Source of the DNA: Atrina japonica
Taxonomy: Eukaryota > Mollusca > Bivalvia > Pterioida > Pinnidae
Direction of reading: 5' to 3'
DNA length: 64,000 nt
Assembly: GCA_030159075.1 (NCBI GenBank)
Contig: BROG01000515.1
Coordinates: 310,001 to 374,000 of the forward strand
In this document: in pieces, positions 1 to 12,800 of the stretch
Position numbering within the stretch: the first letter of the stretch is position 1
How the letters are laid out: each line of letters begins with the position of its first letter
Position numbers and translations under genes: made by a program
Notes under the pieces: model-generated
Seen by the model: the letters and a program-made list of their open reading frames with translations, nothing else
Told to the model about the DNA's origin: nothing
Database searches by the model: none

Positions 1-656
1 CTGCATATTCCATCCTGAACTACTGTATAATCATAAATTTTGTGGGTACTCAAAAACAATGAAAATATATCCATGACGAAATACTTTACTTCAGTGCTGA
101 ACAATAGGATATCTCAAAATCAATGAAAATTAAAGGGGCATAAGCTGTTTTTTTTTTCTTTTCCTACTACTTAGATTGATACACAATAACAAAGATTAGA
201 TATACACAAGCATAAAAATCATTTTAATTTCTATATATTTTGTGAAAATTGCTTAAGAAACCCAGGTTTGGCACTTTTTAAATTGCAACTTATTAACTCA
301 ACCTTACTATCTGTATATGAATACCACACTGGACCTGACCTTATTTCCACAAAATATATAGAAATAGAAGATTTTGTATGCTTGTGTATAGCTCTTACTT
401 GTTATTGTATATCAACTAAAAGTAGTCAAAGTAAAACAAATTGAAATAATTGTTTTTGGTAAACATAGGTAATGCCCCTCTTATGTCATCAAAATTGTTT
501 TGAAGGGAAAATTATGACAATTTAAACCCAGGAAAAACACATGATTTCCAGTATATAAAGTTAAGGTTATGTGGAATAACGAGAATCTAACATTATGTCT
601 AAGCTCATCAAATACAGAATGTCCTAGCTTCATTTCATCAACATAACACAACTTAC
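1..656. other. Calsyntenin intron with one hairpin (MITE-like) element
   Basis: No exon seen. At about 155-445 two arms of roughly 90 bp are inverted copies of each other (left arm 160-245, right arm 350-442), both containing 'acacaagcat' or its complement and 'tatatatttt'. A diverged copy of the whole element is at about 57625-57910. Nothing else stands out. Confidence 0.5.
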
Positions 657-811
657 CGTGCCGCTCTTCATTTTCTGTAGCGCCTGAAAATCCAGATTTT
701 CTTGACAGTTATTCAAACAGTGAATTACTCTTTCACTCTCCGTCTTTCCTTTCATAACTGAGAGACCAGCCAGATAACCATGGAAATAATGTTCAAACTT
801 GTTTTTAGCAC
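657..811 (-). CDS. CLSTN: Calsyntenin exon 10: end of LamG-like domain
   Basis: 155 bp. It encodes AKNKFEHYFHGYLAGLSVMK, ESERVIHCLNNCQENLDFQA and LQKMKSGT, matching 'FFHGSLASLTI ... KVISCLQACKEGLD'. Acceptor TTTCAACAG before 811; donor CACG|GTAAGT at 657, codon-boundary phase. The next exon lies left of position 1. Confidence 0.95.
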
Positions 812-3800
812 CTGTTGAAATAGATAAAAGTGTTATTTCTGAAAGAAAATGATCACTACCCCAAATATGAAATGAAAATTTCAAACCTGATTTTTACAGA
901 CTTGTGAGCCCTTGAATTGTGCAGCAAAAAACAATGAATACGGATACAATAAAGCTCTTTGACAACTTTGATAGTCTCTCCCCAGGAATAATTAATCCTC
1001 TGAAATTAAAACTGGCTGCTATCATATTATTGAAATATTTTAAGGTAAAGTGGAACCTGTCCTGAGAGACTATCCCCTCTGCCACAGACAATTTTTTTTT
1101 TAAAACAGGTGATCTCTCAAGAGAGGTCGTAACGAAAGAATTGTTTAACAGACCTTTTTATGTCCATTGCCACTGGTGATACAATTGGGAATTTTGATGT
1201 GAAGTCATGTAAAATTGGGAAAAAATAATTTGCACACATAGAAACATAAATGTACCACAATTTATTTTTTAAATGTATTTCCGGTTATATTAATTTATTT
1301 TCATTTCAGTTGTGGCCTCAAAACCAAATTGAGGATTTTTCAAAAAGGCCCATTTAACCATGCGATTATAGAAAAAGGCCTGTTTATGCGATTATATGAA
1401 TGTGGTCTTTCATCACAGTGGTCTCCCAAGACAGGTTACACTCCAAATGGAAGAGCCTAACCGTTACATTTTCTGGTTACACTGTAACATAAGTGGAAGA
1501 GCCTGACCATTACACATTCAGGTTACACTGTAACATAAATGGAAGAGCCTGATCATTACACACTCAGACTACACTGTAAGTGGAAGAGCCTGACCATTAC
1601 ATTTTCAGGCAAACAGAACAATAATGACTATCAGCAATCAGGTTTTTTTTTATGTAACGTGACTCATACCTTCCCAGCATGCTCCAACAACCAACTTTGT
1701 AGATTTCACATTTTTTGTTCTATGTAGTGGCCAATCATCAAGTATTTCAAAATTGTGATGATCTGGAAGCAGCAGCTCACCATCAACAAAGAGTCGTATC
1801 TAGTTAACAGAATCAACAAGCTCATTATGACAGGTAAAACAATTCCACTATGTAACATGTTCTTTATATCAAGTTAGCTCATTATGAGAGGCACTTTATA
1901 AAACAATTCCTCTATGTGATATGTTCTTTATATCAAGTTAGCTCATTATGACAGGTACTTTATAAATAAGTCCACTATGTGACATGTTCTTTGTATCAAG
2001 TAAGCTATGTGATATGTTCTTTATATCAAGTTAGCTCATTATGACAGGTACTTTATAAATAAGTCCACTATGTGACATGTTCTTTGTATCAAGTAAGCTA
2101 TGTGATATGTTCTTTATATCAAGTAAGCTATGTGATATGTTCTTTGTATCAAGTAAGCTATGTGATATGTTCTTTATATCAAGTAAGCTATGTGATATGT
2201 TCTTTGTATCAAGTAAGCTATGTGATATGTTCTTTGTATCAAGTAAGCTATGTGATATGTTCTTTATATCAAGTAAGCTATGTGATATGTTCTTTGTATC
2301 AAGTAAGCTATGTGATATGTTCTTTGTATCAAGTAAGCTATGTGATATGTTCTTTATAGCAAGTAAGCTATGTGATATGTTCTTTATATCAAGTAAGCTA
2401 TGTGATATGTTCTTTATATCAAGTGAGCTATGTGATATGTTCTTTGTATCAAGTAAGCTATGTGATATGTTCTTTATATCAAGTAAGCTATGTGATATGT
2501 TCTTTGTATCAAGTAAGCTATGTGATATGTTCTTTATATCAAGTAAGCTATGTGATATGTTCTTTATATCAAGTAAGCTATGTGATATGTTCTTTGTATC
2601 AAGTAAGCTATGTGATATGTTCTTTGTATCAAGTAAGCTATGTGATATGTTCTTTATATCAAGTAAGCTAGCTAACTCATCCTATAAAAATGTGTCCACA
2701 AAATCTTCTTTTTTCTTGTGACCATGATTTCCAGACTTTTCATTTGTCCCTCTCCAGCAAGTTCTGGATATTTCAAAGAATTTTTCTCAAAAAACATGCA
2801 GTATTCAAAGAGTGAGGCTGAGAAGGAAACAGCTTACCTTCATAACACCCATACTAATAGCATGAGGTGAGGCTAAATAGCTTACCTCCATAAAACCCAT
2901 AATAACGGTGTTCTGATGCCAGCGTGAGCGGTAAATAGCTTACCCCCAGAAGGCCCATAATAATAGTGTTCTGATGCCAGCGTGAAGGAAAATTGTTTAC
3001 CTTCAGAAAACCCATAATAGCGTTCTGATGCCAGCGTGAGGGGGAAAATGGCTTACATTCAGAAAACCTATACTAATGGTGTTATAATGCCAGCGTGAGG
3101 GGGAAAATGGCTTACCTGTGGAAAGTCTATACTAATGGTGTTATAATGCCAGCGTGAGGGGAAAACGGCTTACCTGGTGTTATAATGCCAGCATAAGGGG
3201 AAAACGGCTTACCTGTGGAAAGTCCATACTCATGGTGTTATAATGCCAGCGTGAGGGGAAAACGGCTTACCTGTGGAAAGTCCATACTAATGGTGTTATA
3301 ATGCCAGCATAAGGGGAAAACGGCTTACCTGTGGAAAGTCCATACTAATGGGAGGGGAAAACGGCTTACCTGTGGAGGGTGTTATATTGCCAGCATAGGG
3401 GAAAACGGCTTACCTGTGGAAAGTCCATACTAATGGTGTTATAATGCCAGCGTGAGGGGAAAACTGCTTACCTGTGGAAAGTCCATACTAATGGTGTTAT
3501 AATGCCAGCGTGAGGGGGAAACGGCTTACCTGTGGAAAGTCCATACTAATGGTGTTATAATGCCAGCGTGAGGGGGAAACGGCTTACCTGTGGAAAGTCC
3601 ATACTAATGGTGTTATAATGCCAGCGTGAGGGGGAAAACGGCTTACCTGTGGAAAGTCCATACTAATGGTGTTATAATGCCAGCGTGAGGGGAAAACTGC
3701 TTACCTGTGGAAAGTCCATACTAATGGTGTTATAATGCCAGCATAAGGGGAAAACGGCTTACCTGTGGAAAGTCCATACTAATGGTGTTATAATGCCAGC

Positions 3801-6800
3801 ATAAGGGGAAAACGGCTTACCTGTGGAAAGTCCATACTCATGGTGTTATAATGCCAACATAAGGGGAAAACGGCTTACCTGTGGAAAGTCCATACTAATG
3901 GTGTTATAATGCCAGCATAAGGAGAAAACGGCTTACCTGTGGAAAGTCCATACTAATGGTGTTATAATGCCAGCATAAGGGGAAACCGGCTTACCTGTGG
4001 AAAGTCCATACTAATGGTGTTATAATGCCAGCATAAGGAGAAAACGGCTTACCTGTGGAAAGTCCATACTAATGGTGTTATAATGCCAGCGTGAGGGGAA
4101 AACGGCTTACCTGTGGAAAGTCCATACTCATGGTGTTATAATGCCAGCGTGAGGGGAAAACGGCTTACCTGTGGAAAGTCCATACTAATGGTGTTATAAT
4201 GCCAGCATAAGGGAAAAACGGCTTAACCCCCCCCCCCCCCCCCGGGGGGAGGGTTGCTTACCTGTGTGTTATCAATATGCCAGCATAAGGGAAAAACGGC
4301 TTACCTGTGGAAAGTCCATACTAATGGTGTTATAAATGCCAGCATAAGGGGAAAACGGCTTACCTGTGGAAAGTCCATACTAATGCCAGCGTGAGGGGAA
4401 AACGGTTTACCTGTGGAAAGTCCATACTAATGGTGTTATAATGCCAGCATAAGGGGAAAACGGCTTACCTGTGGAAAGTCCATACTAATGGCAAAATGAT
4501 GCCAATGGTCCCTGTCATTAACCTGAGGTAGATGCCATCTCCATTCTGCTGGTTTGAATACTTGCATATCTTTTGAATTCTTTGCCTCCCTTCTCAATAA
4601 TAGAATCAGTTTTTCTCCATGTACATACAAGGCATAGTGACGTCGGTTCATATCTAAATTATTGAAATATGAAAACCTTAGAGACACTGTGAGTGCTACG
4701 TTTAGGAGTGAAAAGCAAAAATAATGAAGATTATGTATATCAAACAGGTATTCTATTTATCAGGAAACAAAAATTGTCCTCTTGAATTCGAGAAACTGAC
4801 AACTAATTCACTATGTTTTATGTTTGTGTGAAAACCACATCATAGTAAACTTGAACTCAATATTTTACCATGAAGTAAACAAACCAACATCTGATGTAAG
4901 ACATATAGACACTTGGACATATATGCTGCCCTACCCACTTTCACTTACATAATCAAAATACAATGAAATATAAATCAAAGGACTGAAAGTCCTGAAAGGC
5001 AAGTCCTTTGTCAAATCTAAACTGGTGAATTTATAAAAGAATATATACCTGTACGTACATGCAGTTACTTTTTAACCTTGGAATATACATTTTTGATCTA
5101 CTAAAATCAGAAGTTAGTATAGGCTGTTGTATACCATGGTACATCTTTAAACCAAAACATTTCTTTGAAATATAAGAAATTAGTGGATGCTTAGTTTTAT
5201 TATGCATCAGTAGAAATTTATACATTTTATGATATGTTTACATTGTCATTACAAAACAGCAGACATACACAGTCAGACTTTAGATTTACATGTACAGTCA
5301 TGGGACATATATATTTGTCACTTGATATTTTCTTCTTTGTTTTAAATACAACCAATAATTTTTTAATGCTGGTAAAATCCAGAATTTGACAAATTTATGC
5401 AAATTTACGGTAGATCTAGGACAATTTGATATTTCCAAAATATACATGCATTTTTAAATTATCATGTTTATTCACAGAAATGACAATATTTTTCTCACAG
5501 AATAATTTTGTAAATTCTGTAATTATTCTTTTAGTCAAAATTTACCTGAAGTAATTTTATTCTCCACAGAATCCTTATTTTCTCAAAATAAACAAAAGCA
5601 TATCTAAATTTCATAAAGTATTTTAATGGATGAATCTCGGGTAACTATATTCTACAGCGCAGGTTACCAGGTAGTAGTTCAGTAAATCCTATGGCACATT
5701 GATTTTTGAATGGGTTTTCTGAAGATTTTGAGCCTGTCATAGCAATAAGGCCTTGTGTGTTGAAACTAGCAGCAAGGTGTCAAGATAAAGGAATGATTTG
5801 AAACCTTTACAGCTTGCAGTGCCCTGACGGACAACTTCAACTCCACAGTGGGGTGCCAAGATAAAGGAATGATTTAAAATCTTTACAGCTTGCAGTGCCC
5901 TGACAGACAACTTCAACTTCACAGTGGGGTGCCAAGATAAAGGAATGATTTGAAATCTTAACAGATTTTGATTATTCCATTTTTGATAGTATCTAATTAC
6001 TCTTGAATCCCAATGCTATCATAACATGAAAGTGTTGAAGAACACAGTGCATTTATCCACACATGACCTCATAATTTACACACTACTTTTTTTTTTTTTT
6101 ACATCAGATCCACATACACCAGTGTCTATTAATGAGGGGTTGAGATGAGCAAACCAAAACTGGGATTTTTGCTTTTGTTTTTATTTTATGTATGTGTACC
6201 CCTGATATGTATCCTTGTACCCCTATTTTTGCTACCCCTGGGATACAAAACCCCTATTCAGAAAAAGCAGTGGGAACACTGCAATTAGTCCTGTGGTAGA
6301 TATATATAAAAGAAACTTACGATCTCCATCTGACATGCAGAGGATGTGTTCCTTGTCACCTTTCTTTTTGTCAGACAGATTGCTCTCAACAAACTCGTGC
6401 TTCATCCATGTCATGATGGTAAAATGTTCGTCTAAGGAATGGTTAAAATGATCCCTGGGAACCTCTACGGCATTTGATTCACCATCAAAGTAAAACACCT
6501 GATCACTCTCCTTCCCATCATCAGTAGGCAACGACCTAGTCCAGGTTTCTGTCAGACTCGGAGCCGGCAATAGATCAACACTTCCACTTGTGGCCCCTAG
6601 GGTTGATAATGTTAAAACTGATGACTCATCGTGACAAAACTTCCAATACAGTTTGACAAAGACCATTAATACATCATGCCTGTATAATATTCGATATCAT
6701 ATGATATCATATCTACTAGAGATGTAACATGAATATTACTTTTTAACTTTGTATAATAGAGCCTTCAAAACCATTACAATACCATTTTATTGGTTAAAAT

Positions 6801-9800
6801 TGGATGAAAAATAAAAAGTTACTGATTTTTTTAATTTAAACTTTTTCACAACTGGAAATAAAAAATTCCCATTTTGTCTACTGCCAAAGGAATATAATTC
6901 TATTTCCCCTGTATATGTAGAAATGCTGTCAAAATTTATTCAGAATGATGTACTCATGGGGAAATACCTCACTATGGTTTCTGTTAAACATTTACTATTG
7001 TAACTTGTCATCAGCACATAAAACAGGACCACACAAACAACTTTTACACATTTTTTGCAACAAATTTATGGCATATATAAGAGCTATCTCCCGCTGTATT
7101 TCCATTGCTATTTTCAGAGTCATAACCATTTCCATTGCTATTTTTAGAGTCATAACCATTTCCATTGCTATTTTCAGAGTGATAACCATTTCCATTGCTA
7201 TTTTCAGAGTCATAACCATTTCCATTGCTATTTTCAGAGTCATAACCATTATCAGGAAATCTCATGATGGTGCAAATTATTTAAGTCTTCCCTTTTCTAC
7301 TTTTTTACCAAATCACAAATTAACCAATTTTGTATTTTCAGTTTTCCTATATTCTATCAAATGTTTATGGACCCGATTCATCATGGAACCATGTGACATA
7401 GTAAAGACTTGAACCCTGTGAAGTATTGGCATAGAATATATATAGAGATAAACCTTACCACACAATTTCCTCTGTGATGTTATAGAATATGTGTCACGAT
7501 CACATCCCTTGCCAATGTGCTTTGTTGTGAGAGCCATCTTAACATAAACTTTTTCTGGCTTGCATGTGGCATCACACCACCTCAGCTTGGCTTTTGGAGC
7601 CAACTTCTGTGATCCAGTACCAGCACTGTAGTCGAAATGGTCAGGTATGTCTATAACAGAAAATGGCGGTGTCTTATCAAACATGTCAGAGGGCACCGAA
7701 TGAAATAATTAAGTTGTACATTGGTTACATCACTTATCTTTTTTATTTTCTTCTTACTCTTAAAGTCCAATGAATGCTCCCATAAATTTGACCTCTCTAT
7801 ATATGTTGCTATTTTTGCATGTAAAACATGTATGAAAGTGCTAATTAGCTTTTAATGGGGACCACACTGTAATTTTCATACTCTTTTCACTGGAAAACAA
7901 AGCAACAAATATAGGTATAATTTATGTGATCATTGTATTTTTATATGAGCATAATGTATTGTAGATTTTCAATTCAAACAAAATTGACACCCTAACTGAG
8001 GGTAAACAGGACGGTTATGGGACTTGAAATCTACAGAATAATCTCCCTAAAAAGTACAAGCAATAAGATCTGCATACTGTCATGGTTTTATACAGCTAAT
8101 GTTAATAATTTTCAAGCACTTTTCCTGGACTTTTCATAGTGCTTTTTAAGCACTTTCAATGGGTATGTTTAAGCTATCAAGGTCTTGCAAGCCATACCAA
8201 AGACTGAAAAATACACAGCATGGTCCTTTCACAGTTCAATGGCAATCAGAAATGCTTTACTCAAATGGAATATCTTAGGACAAAATTTTTTCTTTTTTCT
8301 TTAAGAGTTATCGTTTTTCACTGATGAAGAAACGCATATAAATAGAATTCAAGTACTCGGACGAAAAAATCAAGAATTTATCATAGAATTGAAGCACTTT
8401 CCAAAGGTATTATTCTTTTCAAGGATTAACTCTATATTCAAACATTTCTGAAAGTCTGTGCGAACCATGACTGTTTAGGGGTTCAATTTCACAGGTTGTA
8501 ATGATTTCTTGTTCTTGGAATGGTAATTTTTTTTTTAATTTGCAAATCAGGAATAGCTTAAATATCATCAGGTCCTGCATAAGAAGTCTGTACTAAAGTA
8601 TGTAGGCCGTGAGCTAGATAGGGGTCACGTTCCCCCCCCAGAGGGAATTTTGTAGACCATGTTTTTCTGAAAGCCTATCATATCAGAAGTATTTTGAAAG
8701 AGGTTTGCCTTCTGGCGAGCGGGGCGTTTAGATTTTATACGGGTACAAAGTTCGCGACTGACACTTTACTCAGAGGTTAAAAAATTAGGGGGTATGGTTA
8801 GGAAAACATCCCTTGTGATGGGATAATTAGACAAATTACCCATATATTTGGTATCATTCTGTAGGAAAATGATCTCTGCACATTTTAAATCTAATCGTTT
8901 GACAGTGTGACAATCTGTGACGTCACAATACGTCACAATGTCACGTGACACTCTTGAAAAGTGATATAAAAACGTCAAATAAAGAGAGGAAGTTAGGTAG
9001 AGAGCTAGTGTACCCCGGAGGGCACTTTGTCGGCTATGTTTTTCTGAAAGCGTATCATATTAGTAGCATTTTGCAAGAGGTTTGCCTTCTGGCGAGCGGG
9101 GCGTTTAGATTTTATACGGGTACAAAGTTCGCGACTGACACTTTACTCAGAGGTTAAAAAATTAGGGGGTATGGTTAGGAAAACATCTCTTGTGATGGGA
9201 TAATTAGACAAATTACCCACATATTTGGTATCATTCTGTAGGAAAATGATCTCTGTACATTTTAAATCTAATCGTTCGACAGTGCGACAATCTGTGACGT
9301 CACAATACGTCACAATGTCACGTGACACTCTTGAAAAGTGATATAAAAACGTCAAATAAAGAGAGGAAGTTAGGTAGAGAGCTAGTGTACCCCGGAGGGC
9401 ACTTTGTCGGCTATGTTTTTCTGAAAGCGTATCATATTAGTAGCATTTTGCAAGAGGTTTGCCTTCTGGCGACTGGGGCGTTTAGATTGTATACGGGTAC
9501 AAAGTTCGCGACTGACACTTTACTCAAAGGTGAAAAATTAGGGGGGTATGGTTAGGAAAACATCTCTTGTGATGGGATAATCAGACAAATTTACCCACAT
9601 ATGTGGTATCATTCTGTAGGAAAATGATCTCTGCACATTTTAAATCTAATCGTTCGACAGTGCGACAATTTGTGACGTCACAATACGTCACAATGCCACG
9701 TGACACTCTTGAAAAGCGATATAAAAATTTCAAATAAAGAGAGGAAGTTATGTAGAGAGCTAGTGTACCCCGAAAGGCACTTTGTCGGCTATATGTTTCT

Positions 9801-12800
9801 GAAAGCGTATCATATCAGAACAATTTTGCTGCAGGTTTGCTTTCTGGCGACGGGGGTTTTCAATTTTTGTACAGGTCAGAAGTATATCATCGATGCCTCA
9901 GCTGATGTCCCCAAAACTAGGGGGTATGGTTAGCAAAAGTCATATATCTTGACATGTTAGATAAAGCAAAACCATACATATTTGGTATCAAACTGTAGGA
10001 AATTAAACCCACTACCTAGTGAATACAAAACAAAAGCACAAGACAAATTGGTGACGTCATAAGGTGTCACGACGCCATGTGACACTGTCCAAATCATATA
10101 AAAACAGACACAAAACTCTCCTGAGTTCGATGTTTACCTAACGTAACTTCAGGCCACTTTCACTACTAGAGTATCAAAACTCTTTGAATAAAATAAATGT
10201 CAAACGCAACTCAGTGGTGAGGTTAGGGAAACTGAGAACGGCAATTGCTACAACAGAAGTGATGATTGAAACAACGCTCTGATGGAACTATTGACTCAGA
10301 TGAAGATTGATTCAAATACCGAAACAGTCAATCAAACGATGAGAATTACGTGATTACTGTCTGCAAACATATATCCATCCTCACCTTCCAATACTTCAGT
10401 CTAGTTCCTATCCTCCAGAGAATTCACTCGTCCGTGTCCTCGTGGAGTGAGTTGTGCCTGCTCCTGATGGCGTCTCCTCGTTTAGGTCGAAGTTGTCCAA
10501 CACAGATGCAACACAGAATTGTTATCTGCAGATATGTTGGCTGGTAATACAGAGTCAGTTGTGATCACAGCATTGCACATTGCAGTTTCCAGTTCCAGAG
10601 TTTTTGTGTATGACTGCCCATGGCCCGAACCGATTCAACATAGTGATGATCTCTGCACTACCGGTCAGATGCCGTACAGTCATTGGCAGAAGAATATGCT
10701 TAGGCATCGACCACTCCCCATTTGTGGTTGCATAGCAGATGTCTTTTTTGCGAACGAGCTGGCACACCTTTCAACTTTTGTACTTGTCTGCCTTTCAGAT
10801 TTGCCTGATATAATTGTACGGAGAAAGTCAACAAGGAGATCTGGGGGTTTCCGATCACCACCCAGGAGCCACTGGGTCGATGGAGGCCACGGCATGGCAG
10901 TGGAGTGGCCTTTGGCGTCCATGATGTGTCGGCGGAGGATCATTGCTGACTCCTGGAGACGCCGCTCATCCGAGGCTGCTAGTTCGAACGCAGTTTCGAC
11001 AGCGCGACCCTCGACATCGGCGGCATACACCAAATCAGATGTTGTAACGGACGATTCTGGACGCCAGAAGCGGATTCGTCCATAAAAATGTTTGACAAGT
11101 TTGTCTTTTAGCTTGTAAGATTTATATTCTGCATTATAGAAGGCGGGATGCTTTTCTAGAATATAAGTCAAATACCTCTCCTTCAGCATTGTCAAACGCT
11201 CCACATTTTGTCCGAGAACAATGTGTGCTCATCGATATGTGCACATAGAAAGTCAAACGCTTCTTTGTGAGTAGCCTGGGACTTGCTGGATTCGGAATCT
11301 GGATGCGAGACGTTTCTGGCGCTAGTACGGGTGTACGCCCGACGACAGTGATTATGGTAATGCGCTTCTCACGCAACCAAGTCTCGATCTTGGATTTTTC
11401 CCAAGAGAACACTTATCACACTTTTCTAGGGCTGCAGATTTTATGAACTCTTCGGAACACTTCGTGACGCATTTGGTCAAACCCTGTTTGCTGCCCCGTA
11501 TTTTGATATCCTTGTTGCAGAACAGGCATGCATTCGCAGGGAAAAGTACCACTGTCTCTCCGGAAACGCGCCTTTGTTTGCTTGTACTTGGAGCAGAGGT
11601 GTCGAGGTCCGCCTCAGCCAGCCTTTTTGGTAGTTTAGCAAGGTTTGTGAATAACTGATAACAGCGCTTATGAGAACCATGTACAGCAGGGTCCAGAGCT
11701 TCTGGAAGACCAGAACACAATTCTTGCAGTCGATATTTGGGAGAAGAGAAGGCTAATCTTTTTTGCGCGATATCTCGGAGTTTCTGGAAGCCTGTCTCTG
11801 TAAGAGCATTGATTTGTTCATCCCGTGTGCTGTCATAATGCACCACACAGACCCTGCCACTGCTGTCAGAAGATGGCTTCTGTTTGGCAGGTTTCACTGT
11901 GTGGAGCTGCACTGGACGCTCCCATTGTGTTGTGGCTTTGCTGTGCCTCTTGCCCAGAACACAGCAAGTTTCCACAACCTCACTTGTTGGCTGAAAAGCT
12001 TTCTCAGGGTGGATGTGTCAACGAGACAATTCCAATGGAAGTTGTGTAACTTTCAGTGGCACCCTAAAAGCAGTTGCTCTGGCTCACCCTACATGAAGTG
12101 ACACTGTTATCAGCCAAAAACCAGTCACCCAGTCGCCAATGATGCTCATGTCACCAGAATGTGAAACCCTCGTTCTATCGTTGACGAAGTACAACTGATG
12201 TTGAAGTCAACTGCTAGCTTTTGATTATGGATGCCCGGTCTAAACTCGATGTTTAATAGATCATCTTCGTCGAGTGACCCATAAAAGTGTTAGACTGATC
12301 AGAGGGCCCATCCTGACTAGCTCAGCACCCATCTGGTATGTGGGGGAGTGACTCGATGTCAGTTTATTGATGACCTGATTTGAACTTTTACGCCTGTTCG
12401 AGGGGAAAAACAAGCTTGCTGAGAACCAAAACTGCGATAGGACTGGTGAAAATAAACTCTAGTTGACAGGAGCTTTCGTTTGATACCCATATTGCCATAC
12501 TATACAAAAATGTGTTGTGACCTTGTTTTCCTACCATATGCAAATTAAGGGCTGATGACGTCATAATTGTATTTTTGTGTAAGTCACTAGAAAAAAATTG
12601 ATTTTGTTTTGTTTGCGCAGATACCTTCCCCCAAACAGTTGCAAAAAATGTATACCTGTTTTAGGCCGCAAAGTTCATTGTGGATCAGAATTTTTATATC
12701 ATTTCCAGGAGGGTCACGTGACATTTTGACCGGTTTGTGACGTCATAGGGTCTGTTATCAGTTTAATTTTATATTCAAAATGTAGAGAAATCATTTTCCT

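Noticed and set aside
2072..2721. Repeat proteins of 95-214 residues (CSLYQVSYVI and MFFVSSKLCD types)
   Set aside because: Three frames of the same 30-bp minisatellite are open; no start context, no signal and position inside an intron of calsyntenin.
3000..4490. The 58-bp direct repeats as a CRISPR-like array
   Set aside because: Units are contiguous with no unique spacers, in a eukaryotic intron, and match an exon border.
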